From NCBI GenBank assembly GCA_028378565.1, contig JAONMX010000002.1, positions 72,966 through 136,965 on the forward strand: a stretch of 64,000 nt of DNA, written 5' to 3'. The stretch comes from Bacteriovoracaceae bacterium (lineage in GTDB: Bacteria; Bdellovibrionota; Bacteriovoracia; Bacteriovoracales; Bacteriovoracaceae). Positions 28,643-39,410 of this stretch are shown here, in pieces (position 1 is the first letter of the stretch; every line of letters starts with the position of its first letter). Both the position numbers and the translations under genes were made by a program. The notes beneath the pieces were generated by a model. That model searched no databases. It was given only the letters and a program-made list of their open reading frames with translations, and had not been told where the DNA came from.

Positions 28643-30022
28643 TTATTCACGAATAATTTCCACAATTCTTGGTTCCATGAATTGAATTGGTTCTGGTTTT
28701 GTATTTTGATTTTGTCCATTTTGCGAGTTACCACTATTTCCTGATTGGCCTTGGCCGGTCGTTTGGTTTTGACCATTTTGGGAGTTTCCAGTGTTTGCGC
28801 TTTGACCTTGATTTTGGTTGGTCTTTTCAGGGGTAGGGAATGCAGGAATTTCTATATATGCCACTAATTTATATTCTGATTTTTTAAATGTACCGATGGA
28901 TTCTACCTTGTAAAGATTTCCAGCAACTCCAAACTTAAGGCCTGCTGATTCAAATTCCTTTGCTCTTTTATCAAAACCATCATTATCAATAATCCCTAAT
29001 TGGTTAATGACTAAATTTTTAAAATCATCTACAGTCTTAAATTCCTGTGGCTCTTCTCCGAGCTCTGGATCGCCATTTTTAAATCTAAAATACTCTTCAA
29101 TTTGTGTCGGAGTAATATTGGGAAAGATAACTTTTAAAGTATCTTCAGTAAGGTCATTTAAAGATATAACACTAACTTCATGAACGGTTAGCTTGTCCTT
29201 TAAAAGATCAACAATAGCATCAGGCCAACCCTGGAGTAGATAGAGCTCTGAAATACTAGTCATAGGTCCGTGTTTTGGTGAAACTGCTGCATCTAAGTAA
29301 AGAGATTCAACTTGTGGTTTTGAACCATCATCATAACTGTTAGGATTATTTACAAAGAATTTTAACTCTTTTACTAACAGTTCAGGATCTAAGCTGCCAT
29401 AAAGTTGATCAAAAACTTCATCTGCTTCTTTCTTAGCTTCAATTGTATTTGTGACGAGCTCAATTAGCTTCTTTTCCATATACAGATGAGGAGGTGTTTC
29501 ATCGTCTCCACCTTGTTGACTATTGCCTTGATTGCTTCCACTTGAATTATTATTCTTCTTTGGTGGTGGTATCCTCATATTATTGGGATTTAAAAAACCT
29601 TTAATCTTAGTAATACCCAATCGAAAACCACCTTCCATAAAAGTGTCTTCTTCAAATTCTTTGACAGCATCTTTTTGAATAACTGAAGCTTTTGAAGAAA
29701 GAGGGATTGGGTAGACAAAAGGGGCAATGATAAGTTGTTCAACCGTATTAGGTTTAACGACACTTTTTAATGATTCATTCTTTTCAAGTAAGTTTCTTGC
29801 TTCTTTATAAATTCTTAGTTTTCCAAGAGCAAATTTAAGGCCGGATTGAGCATTAAGTTTTGCTTGAATTTTTTCTTGATAATTCATACCTCGAATTTTA
29901 TTCAGCTGAGTTTCAAAGGTTAAGTCTGCAAGTAGCCAAGTGAGTAAGGTAACCGCTGAGATAACCATTAATAAGGCCATTCCATCTTCTTTCAAAAAAA
30001 GTTTATTATTTAACTTTTTCAC
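28643..30022 (-). CDS. gspK: Type II secretion pseudopilin GspK
   Basis: EDGMALLMVISAVTLLTWLLAD, no Glu5 as expected for GspK; large domain. Confidence 0.88.
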   Translation of the reverse strand: MKKLNNKLFLKEDGMALLMVISAVTLLTWLLADLTFETQLNKIRGMNYQEKIQAKLNAQSGLKFALGKLRIYKEARNLLEKNESLKSVVKPNTVEQLIIAPFVYPIPLSSKASVIQKDAVKEFEEDTFMEGGFRLGITKIKGFLNPNNMRIPPPKKNNNSSGSNQGNSQQGGDDETPPHLYMEKKLIELVTNTIEAKKEADEVFDQLYGSLDPELLVKELKFFVNNPNSYDDGSKPQVESLYLDAAVSPKHGPMTSISELYLLQGWPDAIVDLLKDKLTVHEVSVISLNDLTEDTLKVIFPNITPTQIEEYFRFKNGDPELGEEPQEFKTVDDFKNLVINQLGIIDNDGFDKRAKEFESAGLKFGVAGNLYKVESIGTFKKSEYKLVAYIEIPAFPTPEKTNQNQGQSANTGNSQNGQNQTTGQGQSGNSGNSQNGQNQNTKPEPIQFMEPRIVEIIRE

Positions 30023-30927
30023 TTAACGTTACCACCCGTTGTTCCAGTACTATTACCCTGACTTGTACTTCCACTTGTACTACCGCTATTACTTCCACTA
30101 CCATTTGATTTTGGCTTCTTTGCTGCTTCCCTTAATTTATTATCTTCTACCACATCAAAGAATGGCCATAGTGGTCTAAAGACTCTTATGGAAGACTTTT
30201 CTACTTCATTACTATCAATCCACTTAATAGTCATTTTAATTGCTAGAGGAGCAAATTTTTGAAGGGGAGCAAGTTGTCTCATGTCATCGATCCACTTTTC
30301 AAGCTTAGGAGACCAAAATTCATATTTAAGCTCCTTAATTCCCTTTAATAACACTTGACCCTTAATCTTATCCCAATCTAGGTCTGCTTTATAAATATCA
30401 GTTGCAATAATTTTTCGTTTGAGAACTTGTGTTGCTTTAAAAGCTTCTTTGTCGCCTTCATAGTTTTCAAGAGAGTATTCAACCCAAGCGAAGACGCTTT
30501 CTTTTTGTCCTTCTATTCTGCGTTGATGAGAAGAGGTTAGAAACTGAATTGTTGTTTTATCTTCGAGCTTTAGATTAGGGACAGGGTGATTCTTAGTTGT
30601 AGCAAACTGAAAAGACTCTCTGACAATAAAGTCATTGGCAGGAAGATCTTCACTATACTGATCTCTATCTTCAGTTTTTGTGTTCGTCTTTGGGGCATCA
30701 TAGTAATAAGGGGACCAAAGTTGTTCTAGATCACGATTCATTCTATCAAAAGCGCCATAACTTTGAAAAAAGGCCCTGTCTTCATCTACTACCATGTCTT
30801 TGGTATCAAGATTATTAGTTGTGATTGTAAAGATAGCAATAGAGATAAAACTCATAAGAACAAGTGCAATCATAATTTCGATTAATGTAAAACCAGAATT
30901 TTGGTTAAAATTAAAACGCTTGGACAT
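30019..30927 (-). CDS. gspJ: Type II secretion pseudopilin GspJ
   Basis: NSGFTLIEIMIALVLMSFISIAIF prepilin motif; operon position. Confidence 0.88.
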   Translation of the reverse strand: MSKRFNFNQNSGFTLIEIMIALVLMSFISIAIFTITTNNLDTKDMVVDEDRAFFQSYGAFDRMNRDLEQLWSPYYYDAPKTNTKTEDRDQYSEDLPANDFIVRESFQFATTKNHPVPNLKLEDKTTIQFLTSSHQRRIEGQKESVFAWVEYSLENYEGDKEAFKATQVLKRKIIATDIYKADLDWDKIKGQVLLKGIKELKYEFWSPKLEKWIDDMRQLAPLQKFAPLAIKMTIKWIDSNEVEKSSIRVFRPLWPFFDVVEDNKLREAAKKPKSNGSGSNSGSTSGSTSQGNSTGTTGGNVK

Positions 30928-31444
30928 TTATATTTGCCTTATTGTTATAGAGCCAAGTATTAAGAAAATACTTCTCTCCAGATTCTTTATCTTCTACTGT
31001 CACTTGAGCCTGCCAGATCATTTTCTCCATATTATCTTTAAATGCTTTTAGAACTCTCTGTTTTACATCGGCCTGTTGAGCATCTTGATCATCATTAGAG
31101 TCTTCACTTTCGGAATTATTCATTAACTTTGAAAGATCAGGAATTGTTAATTTCTTTATTTCGATGGTGTAAGTGTAATTAGGGTAGTCTTCAAAAGCTT
31201 TCGTTTCTTTTGAGGCAGAGGTTAAACTATCTTTAAAGGGAGGAGGGTTGACGATAATTTCATTAATTTTCAGCTCTGCTAAGTCTTTTAGAAAGAGTTC
31301 TTTCTTTATTCTTGTACTGTCAAAGAGTGTTTGTCCTTGGCTTGAAAAAAAAGCAACAATGAAGACACTGAAGAGTGCCATGGCAATCATAACCTCAATA
31401 AGAGTCATTCCTGAATGAGAATATACGTTTACTCTTTTAACCAT
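30911..31444 (-). CDS. gspI: Type II secretion pseudopilin GspI
   Basis: HSGMTLIEVMIAMALFSVF prepilin motif. Confidence 0.85.
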   Translation of the reverse strand: MVKRVNVYSHSGMTLIEVMIAMALFSVFIVAFFSSQGQTLFDSTRIKKELFLKDLAELKINEIIVNPPPFKDSLTSASKETKAFEDYPNYTYTIEIKKLTIPDLSKLMNNSESEDSNDDQDAQQADVKQRVLKAFKDNMEKMIWQAQVTVEDKESGEKYFLNTWLYNNKANINVQAF

Positions 31445-32118
31445 TTTTCAAAAATACCTTTTGCTTTATCTGTATAAATTTCAATAAGTTCATCAAGTGA
31501 ACCACTTACTTCCTCTGAGTTGACCATATACTCAGTCTCAAAATCCATTGTAAAAGATGGAATGGAAAGAGAACTAAGTTCTTCATCTGTCGCCAAAAAA
31601 ATGAGGGCACTATCTTTTTCACCAGAAGGGTAGAAGTACATTGAAACATCACCTTCTGATACAAGAGATTTAAAAAGAGTAGAGCCGTAAGAAATGATTC
31701 TCACTTTCTCAGAGAATTCATAATTATCTTCTTGAAATTCATCCACCTTTGAAAATTTCTTATCGATAGATTTTTTTTCAGCTTCGAGTTCTTCTTGTTC
31801 TTTCAAACTTGATACCTCTGCCTGTCCTACTATAGATTTGGGAATGACAAAGTTATCACTAGGTCCAAATTCTACCGCAAACTCTTGAGGTCTTTTGTCT
31901 AGAAGAAATCGAATACGGACTATTTTATTTTTGAGTGCTGCTTCATCTTGAGAAAATCTTATGGCCCTTCTAATACTGTCGAGAGACTCATCAAGTTTTT
32001 GTCTATTAGAGAACATTCCAGAAGAGGTTGTAAACGTTGAAATAACCAGAGCAATAAGACCTAAGGCCACAAGAATCTCTATAAGAGAAAATCCCTGTTG
32101 TTTATTGCTCAAGTTCAC
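31429..32118 (-). CDS. gspH: Type II secretion pseudopilin GspH
   Basis: QQGFSLIEILVALGLIALV prepilin motif. Confidence 0.82.
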   Translation of the reverse strand: MNLSNKQQGFSLIEILVALGLIALVISTFTTSSGMFSNRQKLDESLDSIRRAIRFSQDEAALKNKIVRIRFLLDKRPQEFAVEFGPSDNFVIPKSIVGQAEVSSLKEQEELEAEKKSIDKKFSKVDEFQEDNYEFSEKVRIISYGSTLFKSLVSEGDVSMYFYPSGEKDSALIFLATDEELSSLSIPSFTMDFETEYMVNSEEVSGSLDELIEIYTDKAKGIFEKWLKE

Positions 32119-32136
32119 CTCATTATATTTTATTAA

Positions 32137-32619
32137 TTACTCATCACCTGAATCAGAAGACTTCTTTTTCTTATTTAGAGAAACATCATCTTCAGTTCCT
32201 TCAATTCGATCAGGACCCATTGATGAAATATTAAATTTCTTACCATCAGATTGATAGATATATTCTTCATCCCATGGATCAAGAGGAATTTCACTTCCAT
32301 CTAAGAAACCATTTGGTGGATAGGCCTTACATTCAGTTCCACCTGTTGGTTTACTGATAAGTGCGTCCAAACCTTGCTCTGTTCCTGGAAAGCTTCCACA
32401 CTTATAACGGTAGTCATTTAAAAGCTTTTTAAAGTTACCAATTTGAATTGTTGTCGCTTGCTTACGTCCATCTTCTAGGTTCTCGAAAATTTTACCAACA
32501 ACAAATGTCCCGGCTAAACCAATAAGAGTTAAGGCAACTAAGATCTCAACAAGTGAGAAACCTGCTTGAGATTTAACAATTTGTCTTTCTAACTGGACTA
32601 GCTTGCGCAATGCTTTCAT
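32137..32619 (-). CDS. gspG: Type II secretion major pseudopilin GspG
   Basis: QAGFSLVEILVAL, TEQGLDAL, DPWDEEYIY. Confidence 0.93.
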   Translation of the reverse strand: MKALRKLVQLERQIVKSQAGFSLVEILVALTLIGLAGTFVVGKIFENLEDGRKQATTIQIGNFKKLLNDYRYKCGSFPGTEQGLDALISKPTGGTECKAYPPNGFLDGSEIPLDPWDEEYIYQSDGKKFNISSMGPDRIEGTEDDVSLNKKKKSSDSGDE

Positions 32620-32673
32620 TTAAACTCCTTTATTATTTTATTATTATTTTATCTTTTATACTTTTAAAGTTTG

Positions 32674-33885
32674 CTACCTACTAAATGAATTTAACTCCAT
32701 CATCGGTATGACAACGCTGAAGACCACAAATCCTACAGCTAAACCCATACCAACCATCATAATCGGTTCAAGCACAGATGTAAGGCCGTTAAGACGATTA
32801 TTTACCTGGTCCTCATAGTTTTCTGACACAATTTTTAACATTGGCTCTAATTCGCCAGATTTTTCACCCAATTTAACCATATGAACAACCATAGGTGGAT
32901 AGAGGCCAGAACTTTCTAGTGGTGCCGCCATACTTGCACCTTCTTTTACATTAGTTCTAGACTCTTCTATTACCGCCTGCATATGAACATTTCCCACCAA
33001 GTTTTTAACAATATTGAGACTGGTAAGAATTGGCACACCAGAGTTAAGGAGAGTTGCTAAAGTTGAGCAAAAACGACTGACATTAATCATTGTCACAAGG
33101 GGTCCAACAATTGGAAGCTTTAAAGTAATTTTGTCCCACCAACTTTTACCATTCTTAGTTCTAATATATTTCATAAACATTATATAAGAAGCAAAGGCTC
33201 CAAGAATTACGAGATACCAGTAGTTAAGAAGAAAGTCAGAAATCCACATACAAATTTGTGTGGGCAGGGGAATTGCTTTATCCATGGATTTAAATATTTT
33301 TGTAATTTTAGGAATAACAACTGTAAAGATAAGTCCAAACATAATAGCACCAATGATGACCATAATCACTGGGTAGGTGATAGCACCCTTAACTCTACTT
33401 TTTAGTGCACTTTGAGCTTCAGTAAAATCAGCTAAACGTAAGAGAACCACTTCTAGGTTTCCCGACTGTTCACCAGCTTCAACCATATTGATATAAACAT
33501 TGTTAAAAACCTTAGGGTAGTCAGCTAGTGCACTCGCAAGAGATACACCTTCATTTACCTTTTGTCTTACTTCAGAAAGAATCACCCTTAGCTTTGCATT
33601 TTCAGTTTGATCCATAAGAGCACTTAAAGATTCGACAATTTGAATTTTGGCTTTCGTTAGAGTGGCAAGCTGTCTCGTCATCAGAGAGAGGTCTTCTATA
33701 TTTACACTTTGACCAAAACTAATAGAGGAATGTTTCTGAGAATCAGCCTTTTGCTCTTTGATTTCAATGAGCATAATACCGAGGGACTTAATTTTTGCTT
33801 TGGCCTGAACTTCACCTTCAGAAGTGATTTGGCTTTTTACTTCTTTACCGGTTTTATCTAGGCCTTTATAAGAAAAGATGGCCAT
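32674..33885 (-). CDS. gspF: Type II secretion inner membrane platform GspF
   Basis: Two T2SSF domains; ITYPVIMVIIGA; EAGEQSGNLE / KLGEKSGELEPML. Confidence 0.94.
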   Translation of the reverse strand: MAIFSYKGLDKTGKEVKSQITSEGEVQAKAKIKSLGIMLIEIKEQKADSQKHSSISFGQSVNIEDLSLMTRQLATLTKAKIQIVESLSALMDQTENAKLRVILSEVRQKVNEGVSLASALADYPKVFNNVYINMVEAGEQSGNLEVVLLRLADFTEAQSALKSRVKGAITYPVIMVIIGAIMFGLIFTVVIPKITKIFKSMDKAIPLPTQICMWISDFLLNYWYLVILGAFASYIMFMKYIRTKNGKSWWDKITLKLPIVGPLVTMINVSRFCSTLATLLNSGVPILTSLNIVKNLVGNVHMQAVIEESRTNVKEGASMAAPLESSGLYPPMVVHMVKLGEKSGELEPMLKIVSENYEDQVNNRLNGLTSVLEPIMMVGMGLAVGFVVFSVVIPMMELNSFSR

Positions 33886-33886
33886 C

Positions 33887-35620
33887 TTATTCTATCTCAC
33901 TTTCTTCATCATTAATAACTCGAATTACTTCATTAACTGATGTTATTCCTCTAAAAACTTTTTGGATAGCATCTTGTCTCATGGTTACCATCCCTTCTTG
34001 AACGGCCTTTTTCTTTACTGTAGAAGCATCAGACTTTGCTAAAATAAGTGGTCTTACTTCATCAGTAAGAAGTAGTAATTCACAAACGGTTGTTCGACTG
34101 TCATAACCTCGATAATTACACTTTGGACAGCCATTGGCCTTAAAGACAGTAGCGTTAGAAGGTAGGGAATCTACACCAAGGATAAAAAGTTCTTCTTTTG
34201 AAGGCTCGTCTGGAATTTTACAATCATTACATAATGTTTGAATAAGTCTTTGAGCAAGAACACCAACAAGTGAAGAAGCGATCAAGAATGGTTGAACGCC
34301 CATATCAATAAGTCTGTTTGGGCAACTTGCTGCATCGTTGGTGTGAATAGTAGAAAGAACAAAGTGACCAGTTAGAGACGCTTCAATGGCCATTTGCGCT
34401 GTTTCTAAATCTCTTGTTTCCCCAACCATAATCACGTCAGGATCTTGTCTTACAATTGAGCGTAGTGCTTTTGCAAAAGAGAGATCAATCTTATGGTTCA
34501 CTTGAATTTGGCTGACTCCAGGAATTTCATATTCAACCGGGTCTTCCACCGTAATAATCATTTTATCTGGGGTACTAATTCTTCCTAACATGGCAAAGAG
34601 AGTTGTGGTTTTACCAGAACCAGTTGGTCCACAGACATAGATCACTCCATGCTTACGTTGACTTAATTCATCTAGTTGGGCAAGAACCTTACCATGATAG
34701 CCAAGTTTTTCGAGCTCAGGAGCATTAGAAGATTTTTGTAAGACTCTCATCACAATACGTTCGCCGTTTTGAACAGGAACTGTGGAAAGTCTAATATCAA
34801 CATCTTTACCAGCAATTTTTATTTTGATACGACCATCTTGTGGCATTCTCTTCTCAGCAATATCTAGTTTGGCCATAACTTTAATTCTAGCACTTACCGC
34901 CGAGTGAGTTTTAAGAGGTTGTCTTAATATTTCAGTCATTACACCGTTAATTCGAAAACGATAAACGGTTTCTCTTTCATAAGGTTCAATATGAATATCT
35001 GAAGCACCTTCTTTTACCGCTCTAAAAATAATGCTGTTAACAAAGCGGATTACTGGAGCTTCATCAGCTCCTGCATCAAGAATATCTATAGGCCCGTCAA
35101 GGTCAAGTGATTCATCAAACTCATCTTCTAATGTATCGACTAAGTTTCGATTAGCTTTTTCATAGACACGATTAATAGCATCTTGAATTTTCATTGGTGG
35201 GCATACGATAAGTTTTAGTTTCTTTTTAAAAATTTCTTGAAGATCATTGATCGCATCAAAATTGAAGGGATCAGACATTGCAAGGGTAATAGAGTAATCA
35301 GTTTCTAATAAAGGTAAAATTTCATTTTGTTTTGCATAATTAATTGGGATTTCATTAACAAGACTAGGTTCAATCTCATCAACGTTAATTTCCATAGAGT
35401 AGGGTATATCAACTTGGTGACAAATGACTTTTACAATATCGTGAGGATGAATGAAGTTCTTCTTTAAAAGAATTTCACCTATAAGTAATCCCGTTTCACT
35501 TTGAACTTTGAGGGCCTCATCAAGCTGTTCTTGATTTAGAGAGGTATGCTTTAATAGCAGCTCTCCAATCTTAAGCTTATGACCTTCAACTCTCTCTAAT
35601 ATCTGTTCACTTAGTTTCAT
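33887..35620 (-). CDS. gspE: Type II secretion ATPase GspE
   Basis: GPTGSGKTTTLFAML, VGETRDLETAQMAIEASLTGH, CxxC zinc motif. Confidence 0.96.
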   Translation of the reverse strand: MKLSEQILERVEGHKLKIGELLLKHTSLNQEQLDEALKVQSETGLLIGEILLKKNFIHPHDIVKVICHQVDIPYSMEINVDEIEPSLVNEIPINYAKQNEILPLLETDYSITLAMSDPFNFDAINDLQEIFKKKLKLIVCPPMKIQDAINRVYEKANRNLVDTLEDEFDESLDLDGPIDILDAGADEAPVIRFVNSIIFRAVKEGASDIHIEPYERETVYRFRINGVMTEILRQPLKTHSAVSARIKVMAKLDIAEKRMPQDGRIKIKIAGKDVDIRLSTVPVQNGERIVMRVLQKSSNAPELEKLGYHGKVLAQLDELSQRKHGVIYVCGPTGSGKTTTLFAMLGRISTPDKMIITVEDPVEYEIPGVSQIQVNHKIDLSFAKALRSIVRQDPDVIMVGETRDLETAQMAIEASLTGHFVLSTIHTNDAASCPNRLIDMGVQPFLIASSLVGVLAQRLIQTLCNDCKIPDEPSKEELFILGVDSLPSNATVFKANGCPKCNYRGYDSRTTVCELLLLTDEVRPLILAKSDASTVKKKAVQEGMVTMRQDAIQKVFRGITSVNEVIRVINDEESEIE

Positions 35621-35629
35621 TAAAAACCT

Positions 35630-37966
35630 TTATTTTTGTGTGGCCGCTTTTTGAACCTTAACCTTTTGTACAATTTCTTTGTAGTTAGGTACATCAGGCT
35701 CACTGTGACTTAAATCATCTAGTAGATTCTCTCCGCCAATTCCATCGATATTATTATTTTCATTCTTATACTTTAAAACTTCAGACTCATCATAAAGAGG
35801 ACCTTCCCCTTGCTTTTTAGCTTTATCAAAAAGTCCTTTGGCAGTTGTTCCAAATGGATCTTCCTCTCCAATTGAATTCTTAAGGTGAGAGCTTCTTCTA
35901 TTTAAAACATCTCGAACTTGTTCAGATGTATCTTTTTGGTAATTTGCTAAAATTCTTGGAGTTAAGAAGAAAAGTAGGTTCACTTTTTCAACTTGTTGAC
36001 TTCTATTTTTGAATAGCCAACCAAGAACAGGAATATCTCCTAAAAGAGGAACTTTACTTTCTACTTCCGTTTCTCTGTCTCTCATAAGTCCACCCATGGC
36101 AATGGTGTCCTTATCTCTTACAACTACAGTTGTATTGGCAGCTCTCTCAACAGTCGCCACCCCTTGAGACTGAAGTCCATCAGGCAAAGCTCGGTTTGAA
36201 AAGTCTTGTATTTTTTGATCTATTTTAAGTTTAATAAATCTTGTTACTTTATTAATCTGTGGCGTGATTTTTAGAGTAAGAGCAATTTTTTGTTGCTTTA
36301 CGCTTACTGTAGTACTTCCATTTGATGCCGTACTTCTTTCTGGTGAAGGAATACTTTCACCAACCTCAAAAACAGCTTCAGTATTATCGAGTGCAAGGAT
36401 TTGAGGAGTCGCAAGGACATTTGTGTTTGTATTACTTGCAATGGCCGTAATAAGGGCATTCACAGAATTAATCTTAACTGGTGAGCTTGCTCCTGCAGGA
36501 GTAAATTCAACAGACTTCCCAAGACCGACACCTGCAAATAATCCACCGAGACTTGTAATTTGATTGGTAAGAAGACTGATGAGACCGTCATTTTCTCCTT
36601 GGGTAAATCCAGCCTTTCTCGCATTACCGCTACCGTAAGCACCGATAATAGAGATACCAAAACCTTTAGCTCTACTGACATTGGTTTCCATCATCATACC
36701 CTCAACATAAACCTGGTCTCGAGCGATATCAAGCTTTTTGATAACTCCTTTAAGAGTTAGGTAATCAGTTGGAGCAGCTGTAACAACGAGGGCGTTATTA
36801 TCTTTATCAGCTGTAATCTTTACATCGTCAGAAAAAAGATCGTCGTTACTATCTTTATTCGTTTTAGAAAAACGAGATGACTTTGCACTGCTTTTTGTTG
36901 TCACTAAACTTGAAAGAGTTTTCGCAAGAGCTTCCGCGTCTCCATGGTTTAAATAATAAACGTGAATTTTTCCACCGTTTTGACTTAAGCCTTTAACATC
37001 TAATTTTGAAATTAAGTTTCTTAATTGTTTAGCACCTTCAGCATTGGCCATGGCAATAATAGTATTTGTTCTAGGTTCTGCAATAATTTTTGAAATATTC
37101 TCAGCATCAGATGTGGACTTACTTCTAAATTTCGCATTCTTTGAGTTTCCTTTAAGGATTTGATCAAGAAGTTTCGCAATTTCTTGAGCGGACGAATTTT
37201 TCACAGGGATAATCTGTAGTGCTTCTTCGTGCCCAGGAACATCAATGAATTTTATAAGTCTTACAAGTCGATTAATATTATTACCAGTATCCTGAACTAT
37301 AATTGTATTGGTTTGCTTAATATCAATGATACGTCCATATCGACTCATAAAAGGTCTAAAAGATCTTGTCACTTCTGTACTATTAATATTCTTTAGCGGA
37401 ATAATTCTCATCGAGTAGTTGTCAGTATTAGGAGTGTAGTTACCAGTATAGATTTCTGTTGGTGTATAACGAATATCTCTTGTGCTAACGATTTTATAAA
37501 AACTACCACTTTTAACAAGAGTATAACCATTCATTTCAAGAGCACTTAGGTAAGCTTTCCACGCATCACCAACGGTAATTGGTGTAGGGGCCATGATAGA
37601 AACTTTTCCTTTCAGATCTTTATCAAGAATAAGGTTAATTCCTGTTAGCTTTTGCATATGTTTAGTTAGATCTTTTAGAGGCGTATCTGGAAAGTCGAAG
37701 CTGGATACAACTTCTGGTCCGAATGCAGTTTCTGGATTTAGATTTACATATTTCTTATTTTTTTTGAATGTTGGTTTTGGAGCGTTACTTCTCCCAAAGT
37801 AATCCTCATTCCCTTTTGTACTTTTTTGAATAAGAGTGGAGGCACTCTTTGAGCTTTTGCCATTTTTAAAGTCCGTTTTGGAGTTGAACTTATTAAATTG
37901 CGCAAAGGAGCTAGGGGAGAGCGATAGTGCAAGTACTATACAGGTAATCTTTTGGGATAATTTCAT
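35630..37966 (-). CDS. gspD: Type II secretion secretin GspD
   Basis: Secretin N-domains, VPLLGDIPVLGWLFK; signal peptide MKLSQKITCIVLALSLSPSSFAQ places the start near 37966 (ORF track 38041). Confidence 0.94.
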   Translation of the reverse strand: MKLSQKITCIVLALSLSPSSFAQFNKFNSKTDFKNGKSSKSASTLIQKSTKGNEDYFGRSNAPKPTFKKNKKYVNLNPETAFGPEVVSSFDFPDTPLKDLTKHMQKLTGINLILDKDLKGKVSIMAPTPITVGDAWKAYLSALEMNGYTLVKSGSFYKIVSTRDIRYTPTEIYTGNYTPNTDNYSMRIIPLKNINSTEVTRSFRPFMSRYGRIIDIKQTNTIIVQDTGNNINRLVRLIKFIDVPGHEEALQIIPVKNSSAQEIAKLLDQILKGNSKNAKFRSKSTSDAENISKIIAEPRTNTIIAMANAEGAKQLRNLISKLDVKGLSQNGGKIHVYYLNHGDAEALAKTLSSLVTTKSSAKSSRFSKTNKDSNDDLFSDDVKITADKDNNALVVTAAPTDYLTLKGVIKKLDIARDQVYVEGMMMETNVSRAKGFGISIIGAYGSGNARKAGFTQGENDGLISLLTNQITSLGGLFAGVGLGKSVEFTPAGASSPVKINSVNALITAIASNTNTNVLATPQILALDNTEAVFEVGESIPSPERSTASNGSTTVSVKQQKIALTLKITPQINKVTRFIKLKIDQKIQDFSNRALPDGLQSQGVATVERAANTTVVVRDKDTIAMGGLMRDRETEVESKVPLLGDIPVLGWLFKNRSQQVEKVNLLFFLTPRILANYQKDTSEQVRDVLNRRSSHLKNSIGEEDPFGTTAKGLFDKAKKQGEGPLYDESEVLKYKNENNNIDGIGGENLLDDLSHSEPDVPNYKEIVQKVKVQKAATQK

Positions 37967-37982
37967 TTCTTCTTCCTTGAAG

Positions 37983-39410
37983 TTATTCAAAATCATATTG
38001 TAGGTTTTGTTCAACACCGTCTCGCTTAACCATGATTTCAAAATGATCTATATCTTTTATTTGTCCAAATAAAGTCATCAATTCATTATAGGTACCAATC
38101 TTTTTTCCATTGATACCACTTACAACATCACCTTCTTGGATTCCAAGTTTACTATAAATGGAACCAGGTACGATTTCTTGCATTCTAAAGCTTAGTGAGC
38201 CATCTGGATTTTGAATTTGAACAGCTCTTGCTTGGGTAAGGACTTCTGTAATATTTTCTATCATAGAATCACGAACTTGCTTTTTAATTTTAAAAGTATT
38301 TCCTTTGTTCTCAATACCTTCATCTTTTGCGGCGGCCATAATTTTCTTTGCTTTAGCAGGATTCTTTTCAACTTTGATAGGGCTTTTGGCAGCTGCTCTT
38401 TTAAATTTTTCATCAACGTTTTCAACATACTCACACTGACCGGAGCTTAAATTTTTGAAAACAAGTTTGAGACGATTGATTCTTCCAACTTCTGCTAAAC
38501 TTGAAATTTTTTCACCTTCTCTTACACTGACAAGCTCTCTACTATTTCTAACCTGTACTGCGGCAATTGATTTTACTGAGTCTTGTAGAACAACAGTATT
38601 AACAAGTTTAATAGGTAGGGAAGAGGAACGACTTGCTTCTTCGCATACCACAGGAACATTTTTTTGAACCTTTGGCTTATCTACTTTTGCTTTTACAGTA
38701 GTAGCAGCTCTAAAAGGATCATTTCTTGTTATTAAAGAAATTTGTTTCGAAAGCATGGTGTTACCTGAGCGTGAAGATGAGGTAACTGCTTTTGATACAC
38801 TTTTAGTCTTAGGAATTAGAGATTGAGCAACCATGGAGCCGATCTGATAGGAACCAACGGCAATAAGGGTGACGAGGAATGCTTTGTGATGAAGGGCCCT
38901 ATTGTTCGCACTATAGAAACCTTTTAACCACTTTTCCCATTCAAGGGACTGTAAGTGACCTTGAATCTTTTTGAAAGACTCTTTCCAATCTCTATTATTT
39001 TTAGCATTTTTTATTTTTTTTGTAAGAGCACTTTGAATTTGTTGTTTCTTATCTCTAAGTTTACTTGAAATACTAAATTTACCTTCAGGTAGTTGGAATT
39101 CTTTGTAGCTATGACCTGTGCCTTCTAACTGCTCCTCATCCTCATCCTCATCCTCATCGTACTCTTCGTCATGATCGATACTATCTAGCGAGGGAGGTTG
39201 TTCACTCTCTGAGTTTGCTTTTACATTTTTGACAGTTAATTCTTGAGCAACAAAATCTTCTTCATCGTCTTCGTACTCATCTTCATATTCTTCATCGAAA
39301 GAACCATATTCAATATCAAGATTTTCAATATCAATCTTCTTATTGCGTCTGAAGATTTTATTGAACTTGTCTTTAAATCCATTTAAAAACTTGAGTTTTG
39401 GTTTTTTCAT
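37983..39410 (-). CDS. gspC: Type II secretion GspC with PDZ domain and long acidic cytoplasmic extension
   Basis: TM HHKAFLVTLIAVGSYQIG, T2SSC region, C-terminal PDZ (GSIYSKLGIQEGDVVSGINGKKI). Confidence 0.87.
   Translation of the reverse strand: MKKPKLKFLNGFKDKFNKIFRRNKKIDIENLDIEYGSFDEEYEDEYEDDEEDFVAQELTVKNVKANSESEQPPSLDSIDHDEEYDEDEDEDEEQLEGTGHSYKEFQLPEGKFSISSKLRDKKQQIQSALTKKIKNAKNNRDWKESFKKIQGHLQSLEWEKWLKGFYSANNRALHHKAFLVTLIAVGSYQIGSMVAQSLIPKTKSVSKAVTSSSRSGNTMLSKQISLITRNDPFRAATTVKAKVDKPKVQKNVPVVCEEASRSSSLPIKLVNTVVLQDSVKSIAAVQVRNSRELVSVREGEKISSLAEVGRINRLKLVFKNLSSGQCEYVENVDEKFKRAAAKSPIKVEKNPAKAKKIMAAAKDEGIENKGNTFKIKKQVRDSMIENITEVLTQARAVQIQNPDGSLSFRMQEIVPGSIYSKLGIQEGDVVSGINGKKIGTYNELMTLFGQIKDIDHFEIMVKRDGVEQNLQYDFE

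Noticed and set aside
28643-30022. GspK lacking Glu at position 5 of the mature pseudopilin
   Set aside because: Normal for GspK; not an anomaly.
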